A stretch of DNA of 64,000 nucleotides from Saccharopolyspora rhizosphaerae (GCF_003931915.1 NZ_RSAA01000017.1:248001-312000); one strand, 5' to 3'. Positions 20,648-29,031 are shown, counted from the first letter of the stretch. Program-made: numbers and translations. Notes: generated from the letters alone by a model not told the origin.

Positions 20648-20675
20648 GCGGGGGCCTTCTCACGAAGGCCCCCGC
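20648..20675. terminator. Terminator of the phosphofructokinase gene
   Basis: An 11-bp stem (20648-20658 with 20665-20675) and 6-nt loop, located 12 bp after the pfk stop on the minus strand. Confidence 0.75.
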
Positions 20676-20687
20676 GTTCCGAAGGGA

Positions 20688-21713
20688 TCAGCCGAAGAGG
20701 ACCTCGGCCTCGGCCAAGCGTTCCTTGGGCACCGTCTTGAGCGCCGCCGTGGCCTCGCGCAGCGGGACGCGGACGATGTCGGTGCCGCGCAGCGCGACCA
20801 TCTTGCCGAAGTCACCGTCGGAGATGGAGTCGATGGCGTGCAGGCCGAAGCGGGTGGCGAGCACCCGGTCGTAGGCCGTCGGCGTGCCGCCGCGCTGGAC
20901 GTGGCCGAGCACGACCGCGCGGGACTCCTTGCCGGTGCGGTGCGCGATCTCGTCCGCCAGCCAGGTGCCGACACCGCCGAGCCGGACGTGCCCGAAGGCG
21001 TCCTTCTCGCCCGCGGCCAGCAACTCCTCGCCGCCCTCCGGGATCGCGCCCTCCGCGACGACGATGATCGGCGCGTACTGGCGCTCGAAGCGCTGCTCGA
21101 CCCAGTCCACGACGCGGTCGACGCTGAACTCCTGCTCGGGCACCAGGATCACGTTCGCACCGCCGGCCAGGCCCGAGTGCAGCGCGATCCAGCCCGCGTG
21201 CCGGCCCATCACCTCCACGACCAGCGCGCGGTGGTGCGACTCGGCCGTGGTGCGCAGCCGGTCGATCGCCTCGGTGGCGATGTGCACGGCGGTGTCGAAG
21301 CCGAACGTGTAGTCGGTGGCGTCGAGGTCGTTGTCGATCGTCTTCGGCACGCCCACCACCGGCACTCCCTCGGCGGTGAGCTTCTCGGCCACGCCGAGGG
21401 TGTCCTCGCCGCCGATCGCGACCAGCGCGTCGATCCGGTGCTCGGCGATCGTGCTCTTGAGCCGCTCCACGCCGCCGTCCACGGAGTAGGGGTTCGTGCG
21501 CGAGGAACCGAGGATCGTGCCGCCCCGGTTCAGGACGTCCTCCACCTTGTCCAGCGTCAGCGGGGTGGTCAGACCTTCGATCGGACCGAGCCAGCCGTTG
21601 CGGAAACCCACGATCTCGTGCCCGTAGACCGAGATCCCCTTGCGGGTCACGGCGCGGAGCACCGCGTTGAGCCCAGGGCAGTCGCCGCCACCGGTGAGAA
21701 CTCCGACACGCAT
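20688..21713 (-). CDS. pfp: 6-phosphofructokinase, predicted pyrophosphate-dependent
   Basis: A 341-residue group A phosphofructokinase: MRVGVLTGGGDCPGLNAVLR, ATP/PPi site GGEDTLGVAE (residues 101-110), VPKTIDNDLDATDYTFGFDTA with catalytic Asp127 and Lys124, EVMGRHAGWIAL, and HVQRGGTPTAYDRVLATRFG. Asp104 together with Lys124 is the pair found in PPi-dependent enzymes such as that of Amycolatopsis methanolica, whereas ATP-dependent actinobacterial enzymes carry Gly104. PPi use is therefore predicted but unproven. Start is ATG 21713; an in-frame ATG at 21725 adds MPAG. The gene is inserted relative to the M. tuberculosis order, between aroG and the exoribonuclease gene. Confidence 0.92.
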   Translation of the reverse strand: MRVGVLTGGGDCPGLNAVLRAVTRKGISVYGHEIVGFRNGWLGPIEGLTTPLTLDKVEDVLNRGGTILGSSRTNPYSVDGGVERLKSTIAEHRIDALVAIGGEDTLGVAEKLTAEGVPVVGVPKTIDNDLDATDYTFGFDTAVHIATEAIDRLRTTAESHHRALVVEVMGRHAGWIALHSGLAGGANVILVPEQEFSVDRVVDWVEQRFERQYAPIIVVAEGAIPEGGEELLAAGEKDAFGHVRLGGVGTWLADEIAHRTGKESRAVVLGHVQRGGTPTAYDRVLATRFGLHAIDSISDGDFGKMVALRGTDIVRVPLREATAALKTVPKERLAEAEVLFG

Positions 21714-21901
21714 TCCAGCGGGCATCGCTGTTGCCGCCTCCATCCAACCCTCGAGTGATCCACGTCTCTCCCAGGAACAGCGTGGCACGGGCTGGATCGG
21801 TGCAGCAAGGCTCTGGCGCGTATACCCACCGGTCGAGATCACCGGCCGCGGCGCGCACCGGTCATCACCTGCGCAGCAGCCGGGACCCCCGGCTACGTCA
21901 C

Positions 21902-22402
21902 CTACAGCGGGTAGCCGCGCTTCTTGCGGATCTCCTCGATGACCTTCCAGCGTTCGAGGTTGTGCTTGGCGTCGGCGAGGGCGTCGTGGGCGTTGTCCGG
22001 CGCCGCGGGCAGCTTCGGCTTGCCGACGTCCTCCCAGCGCTGCCGCAGGTCGCGGGTGAACTTGGGGATCCGGGAGGGAAGGGTCGGCATCGGGCCCCAC
22101 AGCTGGGCCAGCGCCACGTGGTCGTAGGCGGCGTACCAGGCCCACAGCTCGACGTTCTCGCCGCGCGAGGTGAGGAACTTGTAGAGGTCCTCGCGGATGC
22201 GCGCACGGGACTTCCAGACCTGCTCGGCCGGAGGCGGCAGCTGCGGGAGGACGTGCTGGCGCACCCAGGCACCCGCCCGGGCCGCGTCGAACTCGGTGGA
22301 CACCGCGTAGAACTCGCGACCCGTCTCGTCGACCACACCGATCGACACCAGATCGATGGTCCGCCCGTCCTCGATGAACTCGCAGTCGTAGAAGTACCGC
22401 AC
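21902..22402 (-). CDS. 3'-5' exoribonuclease (Rv2179c type, DEDDh)
   Basis: A 166-residue RNase T-like exonuclease. The acidic residues are visible: Asp6 and Glu8 in FYDCEFIEDGRTIDL, Asp94 in AWYAAYDHVALAQLWG, and His139/Asp144 in NAHDALADAKHNLERWK. These match the DEDDh set, and the size matches the small M. tuberculosis enzyme Rv2179c that trims RNA 3' overhangs. The GTG start at 22402 has TACGCT ending 6 nt upstream and no ribosome site, so the message is probably leaderless. Expected to act in cytoplasmic RNA turnover. Confidence 0.88.
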   Translation of the reverse strand: MRYFYDCEFIEDGRTIDLVSIGVVDETGREFYAVSTEFDAARAGAWVRQHVLPQLPPPAEQVWKSRARIREDLYKFLTSRGENVELWAWYAAYDHVALAQLWGPMPTLPSRIPKFTRDLRQRWEDVGKPKLPAAPDNAHDALADAKHNLERWKVIEEIRKKRGYPL

Positions 22403-22408
22403 CCGGGA

Positions 22409-22414
22409 AGCGTA
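22409..22414 (-). promoter_or_regulatory. Leaderless-type -10 box (TACGCT) of the exoribonuclease gene
   Basis: On the minus strand TACGCT ends 6 nt before the GTG at 22402. Confidence 0.55.
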
Positions 22415-22447
22415 TGCGGCGTTCTTCGTGGTCGTGGGCCCGGGCCG

Positions 22448-23188
22448 TCAGCCGGCCTTGGACTCCGGCAGTCGCGACGCCGAGCTGGTGCTCCACCCGC
22501 CCAGGTCGTTGCCCTCCGCAGCCAGCTGGTCCTTGACGGTGGCGGCGTAGACGTACTCCTGGCCGGAGAGCTCCATCAGCGCGTACATGATCTCGTCGGT
22601 GATCGAGCGCTCCACGAAGCGGTCACCGGCCATGCCCTCGTAGCGGGAGAAGTCCAGCGGCTCACCGACCTTGACGACGACCTTGTGCGGCCACCACATC
22701 TTGGAGCCGATCGGGTTGACCTTGTCGGTGCCGAACATGGCGATCGGGATGACCGGCTTGCCGGACTCCAACGCCATTCGCGCCACACCGGTCTTGCCCT
22801 TGTACAACCGGCCGTCCGGCGAACGGGTTCCCTCCGGGTAGACGCCCAGCAACTTGCCCTCGCTGAGCAACCGCACACCGGTGTCGAGGGCCGCCTGCGC
22901 GGCCGCACCGCTGGAGCGGTCGATGGGCACCTGCCCGACGCCGGAGAAGAAGGCCTTCTTGAACTTGCCGCGGAGCCCCTTACCGGTGAAGTACTCGCGC
23001 TTGGCCAGGAAGGTGACCCTGCGCGGCATCATCAGCGGCATGAAGAACGAGTCGGCGACCGCCATGTGGTTGCTGACCAGGATCGCGCCGCCCTCGCGCG
23101 GAACGTGTTCGACGCCGTCGACGCGCGGGCGGCAGAACATCTTCATGAGGGGACCGAGCAAAAGGTGTTTCATCACCCAGTACATCAC
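22448..23188 (-). CDS. PlsC-type 1-acylglycerol-3-phosphate acyltransferase
   Basis: A 246-residue membrane-associated acyltransferase with the catalytic NHMAVADS motif (Asn40-His41, Asp46), the substrate motif around GVYPEGTRSPDGRLYKGKTG and the late VIPIAMFGT block. It would move an acyl chain from acyl-CoA to lysophosphatidate in phospholipid synthesis. Position and size match Rv2182c. Two methionines at the start (23188) leave the exact start open. The gene ends 46 bp before the exoribonuclease start, so the two could share a transcript, although the latter also has its own promoter. Confidence 0.87.
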   Translation of the reverse strand: MMYWVMKHLLLGPLMKMFCRPRVDGVEHVPREGGAILVSNHMAVADSFFMPLMMPRRVTFLAKREYFTGKGLRGKFKKAFFSGVGQVPIDRSSGAAAQAALDTGVRLLSEGKLLGVYPEGTRSPDGRLYKGKTGVARMALESGKPVIPIAMFGTDKVNPIGSKMWWPHKVVVKVGEPLDFSRYEGMAGDRFVERSITDEIMYALMELSGQEYVYAATVKDQLAAEGNDLGGWSTSSASRLPESKAG

Positions 23189-23420
23189 GGCGCCGCCGCC
23201 TCCTCACGCGTGAAATGTTGTTTTTCAGCCTACGGAGCGCGCACTTTGCGCACAATGCGCACCGTCCGGAATCCGATCACGTCACACCTGGTCCGCGTTC
23301 GACCCCCCGCTGTTCCGCTCGACGCGAGTAGCGGCCAGACGGTCCCAATCGACGGGCTCGCGTGCGACGATTGGGACCGGCTCGCCGTGCCGTGGTGTTG
23401 AGCCTGAGGGAGGTTCGCGG

Positions 23421-24200
23421 GTGGGAGGAACAGGGTCCGTGCTCGTCGGCGCAGAGCCGTTCGCGCACGAGGGGTCCGAGGACATCGGCGTGCTGCTGTG
23501 CCACGGCTTCACCAGCACACCGCAGAGCATGCGGGGATGGGCCGAACACCTGGCCGAGGCCGGCCACACCGTGCGGTGCCCGTTGCTGCCCGGCCACGGC
23601 ACGCGGTGGCAAGACCTCAACCGCACGACCTGGCACGACTGGTACCGCACCGTCGAGGAAGCCCTCGACGAGCTGCGCGGCCGGTGCCGCTCGGTGTTCG
23701 TGTTCGGCCTGTCGATGGGCGGCACCCTGGCGCTGCGGTTGGCCGAGCAGCATCCCGACATCGCAGGGATCGTGCTGGTCAACCCCTCGGTCATGACGTT
23801 GCGCAAGGAGGCGAAGCTGCTCCCGGTGCTCAGCCGGGTGGTGCCGTCCCTGGCGGCGATCGCCGGTGACATCGCCAAGCCGGAGGTCGTGGAGCTGGCC
23901 TACTCGCGGCTGCCGCTGCGGGGCATGGCGAGCCTGCAGCAGCTCTGGCGCGTGGTGCGGGCCGACCTGGCCACCGTGCACCAGCCGCTGCTCCTGCTGC
24001 ACTCGGCGGTCGACCACATCGTCGAGCCGGAGAACTCCACGATCGTGCTCAACGAGGTGAGCAGCGAGGACGTCACCGAAGTGGTGCTCGACGACAGCTA
24101 CCACGTGGCGACCCTCGACCACGACGCGCCGCGGATCTTCAGCGACAGCGTCGAATTCGCGCACCGCGTCCACCGCGAGCGTGTCGGAGAAGCCGTATGA
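23421..24200 (+). CDS. Alpha/beta hydrolase, carboxylesterase/monoacylglycerol lipase type
   Basis: A 259-residue hydrolase close to Est30-type carboxylesterases: oxyanion region VLLCHGFTSTPQSMRGWAE, nucleophile elbow VFGLSMGGTLALRLAEQ (Ser in GLSMGG), Asp in LLLLHSAVDHIVEPEN and His in DDSYHVATLDHD complete the triad. It would cleave short-chain esters or monoacylglycerols in the cytoplasm; no signal peptide is seen. GTG 23421 has GAGGGAGG 7 nt upstream, which decides the start. It overlaps the following small membrane gene by 4 bp and diverges from plsC, so a lipid-linked role is plausible. Confidence 0.87.
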   Translation: MGGTGSVLVGAEPFAHEGSEDIGVLLCHGFTSTPQSMRGWAEHLAEAGHTVRCPLLPGHGTRWQDLNRTTWHDWYRTVEEALDELRGRCRSVFVFGLSMGGTLALRLAEQHPDIAGIVLVNPSVMTLRKEAKLLPVLSRVVPSLAAIAGDIAKPEVVELAYSRLPLRGMASLQQLWRVVRADLATVHQPLLLLHSAVDHIVEPENSTIVLNEVSSEDVTEVVLDDSYHVATLDHDAPRIFSDSVEFAHRVHRERVGEAV

Positions 24201-24679
24201 GCCGCGGACACAACTCGCCCGACGGGCCGGAGGACATCGACGCCGCCTTCGCGGAGATCGTCGCCGACCTGGAACGCGACACCAAGTTCGGCAGGTGGCC
24301 GGGCGAGGACGAGCCCGCGAAGACCTCGTCGGAGGACGACCAGGAGCCGCGCCCCGCGGAGTCCACCGCCCCGCAGCCGGCGGTCGAGCCGCCCGCCGAG
24401 CAGGGCCCCCGCGACTGGACACCGGCCGAGGAGGAGGAAGAGCACTTCGTCCCGCCCGAACCACCGCCGCTGCCGGTGCCGCGCCCGGCGACGTTCCTGG
24501 GCGTCGGCGTCATCGTGCTCGGCGTGCTGGTGCTGCTCGTCCCCGGCCTGGCAGGCATCGCGGCGACCGTGAAGCTCCCGCTGGGCCTGGTGCTGATCAG
24601 CGCCGGGATCGGCGTGCTGCTCTTCCGCCTGCGCCGCACGCCGCCGGAAGACCCGGACGACGACGGCGCCCAGGTCTGA
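24197..24679 (+). CDS. Conserved small membrane protein
   Basis: A 160-residue protein: an acidic, proline-rich cytoplasmic N-terminal half (many DE and PP pairs) and two hydrophobic segments near the C-terminus (FLGVGVIVLGVLVLLVPGLA and LPLGLVLISAGIGVLLFRL). Family is not recognised beyond an actinobacterial two-helix membrane protein. The ATG overlaps the hydrolase stop (ATGA), so the two are translationally coupled and may work together at the membrane. No catalytic motif is visible. Confidence 0.75.
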   Translation: MSRGHNSPDGPEDIDAAFAEIVADLERDTKFGRWPGEDEPAKTSSEDDQEPRPAESTAPQPAVEPPAEQGPRDWTPAEEEEEHFVPPEPPPLPVPRPATFLGVGVIVLGVLVLLVPGLAGIAATVKLPLGLVLISAGIGVLLFRLRRTPPEDPDDDGAQV

Positions 24680-24698
24680 GCCTCCTGCTGGAAGACCT

Positions 24699-24853
24699 GC
24701 TGTGCGTGGCGGTGCGGGTAGCAGAACCGGGGCGTGGCTCCGTGCGCCACTCCTGATGTACGCCAGGTGCACGGCGTCGCGGCGTACTCGCCACGAAGCC
24801 GCTCAGAACCTGCGGCGGTGCAAGCTGAGTCCCACCTGAAGCGGCGGCTGCCG
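24699..24853 (-). repeat. Dispersed intergenic repeat, copy R2
   Basis: The minus strand carries GGCAGCCGCCGCTTCAGGTG, GGGACTCAGCTTGCACCGCC, GCAGGTTCTGAGCGGCTTCG, TGGCGAGTACGCC, then GTGGCGCACGGAG and GGTTCTGCTACCCGCACCGCC, collinear with R1. In both copies one frame spells LAPPQVLSGFVATTPRR or LAPPQVLSGFVASTPRR, showing how close they are. It lies between two convergent genes with no transposase. Confidence 0.75.
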
Positions 24854-24874
24854 CCGCTTGACGAGCGACAGGAG

Positions 24875-25792
24875 TCAGCTGACCCGGGGGCCGGTGAGGA
24901 CGTGCTGGCGCGCTATGGCTGCTGCGCCGATCATCGCCGCGGGGTCGCCGTGGTGGGCGACGCGGACGCGTGCCAGCGGTCGGTGCCCGGCACCGGTGAC
25001 GGCGGCGGCGTAGTGGCCGCGGGCCTTGTCGAGGAACAGGTGCGCCGAGTCGGAGACGCCACCCGAGATGACCACGACCTCCGGGTCGTAGACGTCCGCG
25101 ACCAGCGCCAACCCCTCCCCCAGCCAGCGCGCCAGGTCGTCCACCGCGCGCAACGCGAGCTCGTCGCCGGCCTCGGCCGCACGGGCCACCTCGAAGCCGG
25201 TCGGGGGCGGCCCGGACCAGCCGAGTTCGGCCGCGGTCGCGGCCAGGGCGGTCCCGCTGCAGTAGCGCTCCCAGCAGCCGCGCTTGCCGCACGGGCACTC
25301 CCGCCCGTCCGGCACCAGCCGCAGGTGGCCGAGCTCCGGGGCCACGCCGAACGCACCGCGGAAGACGTCACCGTTGATCACCAGCGCACCGCCGATGCCG
25401 GTGCCGATGGCCACCAGGGCCGCCACCCGGGCACCGACGGCCGCGCCGAAGCGCTGCTCGGCCACGGCCGCCGCGTTCGCGTCGTGCTCGAGCACCACCG
25501 GTAACCCCAGGCGGTGGGAGAGCTCGTCGGCGACGGCGACGTGCCGCCACGGCAGGTGCGGGGCGAACCGCACCATCCGCAGGTCCTCGCTGACGAAGCC
25601 CGCCACCGCGAGACCGACGCCATCGACCGGGTAGCGGTCGGTGAGCGCCCGGACGGTGTCGGCGATCGCCGCGTTGAGCTCGGCGCCCGTCTTCGGGGTG
25701 GGCACCCGGTGCGTTTGCAGGATCTGGCCGTGCTCGTCCACCACGGCCGCGCGCGCACTGGTGCCGCCCACGTCCACGCCGATGGTCAGCAC
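24875..25792 (-). CDS. ROK-family sugar kinase (glucokinase-like)
   Basis: A 305-residue ROK kinase: N-terminal phosphate loop LTIGVDVGGTSARAAVVDEHG, catalytic VVLEHDANAAAVAEQRFG (Asp base), IGTGIGGALVINGDVFRG, and the zinc site ELGHLRLVPDGRECPCGKRGCWERY with three cysteines plus histidine. It should phosphorylate glucose or a related hexose with ATP or polyphosphate. GTG 25792 is chosen because the ROK fold starts there; GGAAAG lies about 10 nt upstream. It overlaps the preceding 116-residue gene by 7 bp and is the last gene of the SRPBCC-ArsA operon. Confidence 0.9.
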   Translation of the reverse strand: MLTIGVDVGGTSARAAVVDEHGQILQTHRVPTPKTGAELNAAIADTVRALTDRYPVDGVGLAVAGFVSEDLRMVRFAPHLPWRHVAVADELSHRLGLPVVLEHDANAAAVAEQRFGAAVGARVAALVAIGTGIGGALVINGDVFRGAFGVAPELGHLRLVPDGRECPCGKRGCWERYCSGTALAATAAELGWSGPPPTGFEVARAAEAGDELALRAVDDLARWLGEGLALVADVYDPEVVVISGGVSDSAHLFLDKARGHYAAAVTGAGHRPLARVRVAHHGDPAAMIGAAAIARQHVLTGPRVS

Positions 25793-26136
25793 ACCGCGTC
25801 GCTTTCCGCCAGCACGGGTCCCGCGACCCGCTGGACCTGGATGCGCTGCACCTTCGGCTCCTCCGGCTCGGGTTCCTCCGGCTGCTCGGCCGTGGCGTGC
25901 TCGGCGTGGTCGACCAGCGCTTGGCGCAGCACCTGGACGATGCCCAGGAGCTGGTCGCTGAGCTCGGGACGCTGCCCGCGCGCCAGCGCCACCGCCGCGC
26001 ACAGCGGGCACCAGCCGCAGCCGGTCTCGCCCTGCCGCGGTTCCCGCTCGCAGCCGCGCAGGTACTCCTCGGCCCTGCCGGCCAGCGCGTCCAGCAGCAG
26101 CCGCAACTCCTCGAGCAGTCGATCGTGCTCGCGCAT
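25786..26136 (-). CDS. Small conserved protein with CxxC cluster
   Basis: A 116-residue protein, helical, with a central CGWCPLCAAVALARGQRPEL segment (C-x2-C-x2-C type cluster with an additional Cys upstream) that could bind a metal or an iron-sulfur cluster, and an acidic proline-rich tail (EEPEPEEPKV). I do not recognise the family. It sits 6 bp after ArsA and overlaps the kinase start by 7 bp, so it is translated as part of that operon. Function unknown. Confidence 0.72.
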   Translation of the reverse strand: MREHDRLLEELRLLLDALAGRAEEYLRGCEREPRQGETGCGWCPLCAAVALARGQRPELSDQLLGIVQVLRQALVDHAEHATAEQPEEPEPEEPKVQRIQVQRVAGPVLAESDAVC

Positions 26137-26142
26137 CCAGCC

Positions 26143-27360
26143 TCACCGCATCCACAGATCGGGGTCGGGACGGAACCGCACCGTCAGCCCGTCTTCTCCG
26201 GCGACCGCCGAGGTCACCACGCACCGCTGCAGCACAGCGGGAAGGGCCACGAGCCGTCGTCGTCCATCGACGGTAATCGCCAGCTCTGGACCGATGCGGG
26301 CCAGGTCCAGCTCGGCGGCCGGGTGCAGCGGCAACCCGACGCGCAACGTGTACTCCGAGTCCAGCGAGGTGCCGCCGCCACCGACCCGCATCTCGGGTGC
26401 GGAGGCGTCGTTGGCGAGCGGGTCACCGTCGCCGTAGAGCTCGGCGCCCAAGTCCTGCAGCTGTTCGGTCCCCACGGGTTCGGAAGCCCGGTGCTCGACG
26501 GTGCGCAGCGGCAGGTCGGTGGCCGCGCGCAGCGTGTCGAGGACGGCTTCCTGCTCCTTGCGGCGGGTCCGCAACCAGCCCGCCGCGTCACCGCGGGCCG
26601 AACCCGGGTGCGGCACCAGGCGGTTGGCGACCAGCCCGTCGACCCGGATCCGCTGCAGCGCCAGCGCGGTCAGCGTCCGGCGGGTCTCGGCGGCGACGAC
26701 GGATTCCGGGGTGAGCACCAGCCGGACGCTGGTGTCCGGATCGGTGAGCATGTCCTTGAGCGCGGCCAGCTGCTCGGCGAGCCGGCTCAGCCCGTCGGCC
26801 ACGGCGTCCCAGCGCTCGACCTGGTCGCTGCCGGCGACCCCGGCGAGCAGTCCGCGCACGGCCCTGCGGTGGGCGGGGAAGAGCCGCTCCAGGTACCCGG
26901 CCAGGGATTCCGGCAGGGCCAGCAACCGCAGCGTCTCGGCCGTGGGGCCGCAGTCGACGATGACGGTGTCCCACATCCCGCTCGCGGCGAGCCGGTGCAC
27001 CTCGGTCAGCGCCAGCAGGTCCTCGACGCCGGGCAGGACGGTGAGCTCCTCGGCGTCGACCTCGCCGACACCCGCGCCGCGCAACAGGGTTCGCAGGTGC
27101 TCGCGGAGTTCGCACCACGCCCCGTCCACCAGTCCCCGGGTCTGCACCTCGGCGGCGTGCAGGGCGGCGCCGGTCTCGGCGACGCGCACCTCGCGGGGTT
27201 GCGCGCCCAGGTCGGTGCCGAGCGCGTCGGCCAGCGAGTGGGCCGGGTCGGTCGACACGGCCAGCACCTTGCCGCCGTCGCCCGCGACGCGGGCGGCGGT
27301 GGCCGCGGCCAGGGTCGTCTTGCCGACCCCGCCCTTCCCGGTGAACAGCACGATGCGCAA
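26143..27360 (-). CDS. ArsA/GET3-family ATPase (Rv2184c type)
   Basis: A 405-residue ATPase with the deviant Walker A motif FTGKGGVGKTTLAAATAARV at the N-terminus, switch region STDPAHSLADALG, and VDCGPTAETLRLLALPESL in the middle, as in the ArsA/Get3 group. Bacterial members of this sort are not necessarily arsenite pumps; no arsB or arsR is near. The start is TTG 27360, 7 bp after the SRPBCC gene. The tail domain (about 320-405) has beta-rich features seen in actinobacterial homologues. A role in protein or cofactor delivery is inferred only. Confidence 0.87.
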   Translation of the reverse strand: MRIVLFTGKGGVGKTTLAAATAARVAGDGGKVLAVSTDPAHSLADALGTDLGAQPREVRVAETGAALHAAEVQTRGLVDGAWCELREHLRTLLRGAGVGEVDAEELTVLPGVEDLLALTEVHRLAASGMWDTVIVDCGPTAETLRLLALPESLAGYLERLFPAHRRAVRGLLAGVAGSDQVERWDAVADGLSRLAEQLAALKDMLTDPDTSVRLVLTPESVVAAETRRTLTALALQRIRVDGLVANRLVPHPGSARGDAAGWLRTRRKEQEAVLDTLRAATDLPLRTVEHRASEPVGTEQLQDLGAELYGDGDPLANDASAPEMRVGGGGTSLDSEYTLRVGLPLHPAAELDLARIGPELAITVDGRRRLVALPAVLQRCVVTSAVAGEDGLTVRFRPDPDLWMR

Positions 27361-27367
27361 GTGCGCT

Positions 27368-27808
27368 CTATTCCGCTTCCACGCGGCGCTTGAGCTCCTT
27401 GAGCGCCGTGTCCATGATCATCTTCTCGGCCTTGCGGCGGAACATGCCGATCATGGGGATCGCCAGCGACACCGCGAGGCTGTAGGTCACCTCGGTCCGG
27501 CCTTCACCGAGCGGCTTGAGGGTGTAGCTGCCGTGCTGGGCCTTCTGCACCTGCCCCTCGGTCAGCTCCCAGCTCACCGAAAGGCCGTCCTCGGCCCAGG
27601 TGTAGACGTTGGTGTAGGTGTCCTTGACCACGCCTGCGTCCAGCACGAACCGGACCCGCTCGGCGTTGCCCGCGGAGTCCTGGGAGAGCACCTCGGTCTC
27701 CTTGACCGCTTCCGCCCACTCCGGGTACGCGGGGAAATCCGCGATGACCGCCATGATCCGCTCAGCGGGGGCTTCGATCTCGATGGACTGGGTGGACTGA
27801 TCGACCAT
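27368..27808 (-). CDS. SRPBCC-fold (polyketide cyclase-like) protein, Rv2185c type
   Basis: A 146-residue START/SRPBCC protein beginning MVDQSTQSIEIEAPAERIMA, with the FPAYPEWAEAVKETEVL motif and a long C-terminal helix (FRRKAEKMIMDTALKELKRR). The fold makes a hydrophobic pocket for lipids or polyketides; the ligand is unknown. Position matches TB16.3/Rv2185c. ATG 27808 has TAGCCT ending 6 nt before it, so it is probably leaderless. First gene of the minus-strand operon with ArsA, the CxxC protein and the ROK kinase. Confidence 0.87.
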   Translation of the reverse strand: MVDQSTQSIEIEAPAERIMAVIADFPAYPEWAEAVKETEVLSQDSAGNAERVRFVLDAGVVKDTYTNVYTWAEDGLSVSWELTEGQVQKAQHGSYTLKPLGEGRTEVTYSLAVSLAIPMIGMFRRKAEKMIMDTALKELKRRVEAE

Positions 27809-27814
27809 GCGCGC

Positions 27815-27820
27815 AGGCTA
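27815..27820 (-). promoter_or_regulatory. Leaderless-type -10 box (TAGCCT) of the SRPBCC operon
   Basis: On the minus strand TAGCCT ends 6 nt before the ATG at 27808. Confidence 0.6.
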
Positions 27821-27897
27821 CCGGGTGGAGGCCGGTGCGCGGTCAACGAGGAGCCCGGTTTCGGGGAAGTCCGCGAACATCACCTTCCCGTGCGGTA

Positions 27898-28686
27898 TCA
27901 CCAGCGCAGGACGTAGGGCTGCTCGGTCCGCTTGAAGTGCCCGACGTTGACGCACTCGGTGCGCCCGATGCGGACCCGCCGCGAGAGCGGCTGGTGCACG
28001 TGGCCGAACAGCGACCAGCGGGGCTGATCAGCGTTGATGCGCTCGAGGACGCTGGCCGCGCCGGCTTCCTCGTTGCGCGCCACCACGTCGTAGGTGAGCT
28101 CCGGGACGGCGGGCGGCTGGTGCGTGCAGAGCACGTCCACCTGCGGCAGCGCGGCGATCGCCGCGTCGTACTCCTCGGCGACGCGCAGGTAGGGCACCCA
28201 GGCCGAGTGCCGGCGCAGCGCGACCCCGTCCGGGAGCCGGACCCCGCCGACGAAGCCGAACGTCAGACCGTCGAGGTCGATCGTCTCGCCGTCGAGGTGG
28301 TGGATGCCCTCACCGGCGAACTCCGGCCACAGGTGCGGGGCGTCGACGTTGCCGGCGATCGCGTAGGTCGGCGCGGTCATCGCGCCGAACAGCTCCGAGT
28401 ACTGCTCGCGGACGGCGTCGTCGACCGTCGCGGCCGGATCGGACAGGCTCTCCCACAGCGAACGGATGTAGGCGCCGAACTCCGGCCCGCGGCGGCTCCT
28501 CCGCAGTTCGGCGAACTTCGCGACCTTCTCGGCGCCGAAGACGCGGCCGAGGATCCCGTTGCCGTGGTCGTGGTAGTCGACGAAGTCGATCAAGTCGCCC
28601 AGCACGACCAGCGCGTCCGCACCATCACCGGCGCGCTTGAGCGCTTCGACGTTGCCGTGGACGTCGGACACGACGTGAACGCGCAA
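27898..28686 (-). CDS. Calcineurin-type metallophosphoesterase
   Basis: A 262-residue phosphoesterase with the metal motifs VVSDVHGNVEAL (D-x-H), VVLGDLIDFVDYHDHG (GD) and later VLCTHQPPAVPE and LFGHVHQPLSRR (GHxH). It should hydrolyse phosphomono- or diesters using two metal ions; the substrate is not known. It begins with TTG (28686), preceded by AGAGAGG at normal spacing, an unusual start codon. It is 89 bp upstream of the SRPBCC operon and points away from fadD15. Confidence 0.86.
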   Translation of the reverse strand: MRVHVVSDVHGNVEALKRAGDGADALVVLGDLIDFVDYHDHGNGILGRVFGAEKVAKFAELRRSRRGPEFGAYIRSLWESLSDPAATVDDAVREQYSELFGAMTAPTYAIAGNVDAPHLWPEFAGEGIHHLDGETIDLDGLTFGFVGGVRLPDGVALRRHSAWVPYLRVAEEYDAAIAALPQVDVLCTHQPPAVPELTYDVVARNEEAGAASVLERINADQPRWSLFGHVHQPLSRRVRIGRTECVNVGHFKRTEQPYVLRW

Positions 28687-29031
28687 CTTCCAACCTCTCT
28701 CTGCTCATGCTCGTGCTGCTCAGCGGCGCGGTGAGCGAGGGCTGCGGGAGCGGAGCCACCGCCTCGACGCGGCCGCTCGCACCGCATACCCAGGTTCCTC
28801 CTCGACGACGACCACCCTCGAACCTAATCGGCCGGGGCACCGGATCGCACGGCCCGTTGCGCACCTGTTCCCGCCCACGATCAGCCCGCGGTGACCGGTC
28901 GGCGTTCCTCCGAATCGGTGAGGTCTAGGCTGTGACCGCTGGTGTGGCCTGAGATAACGGGGGCTACCGCCCAGTAACCATCAACGTTAGGTTGAGCCCA
29001 CTAGACAGGCTTGTTTTCCGGAGGTTTCGAC
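28687..29031. other. Divergent regulatory region between phosphoesterase and fadD15
   Basis: No gene is seen. Near fadD15 the segment 28967-28993 contains CAGTAACCATCAACGTTAGG, a partly palindromic stretch (AACC...GGTT) that could be an operator; not identified. Confidence 0.4.

Noticed and set aside
26143-27360. Arsenite efflux ATPase
   Set aside because: The ATPase fold is right, but there is no arsB, arsR or arsenic-related gene nearby; this branch is a general ArsA/Get3 homologue.
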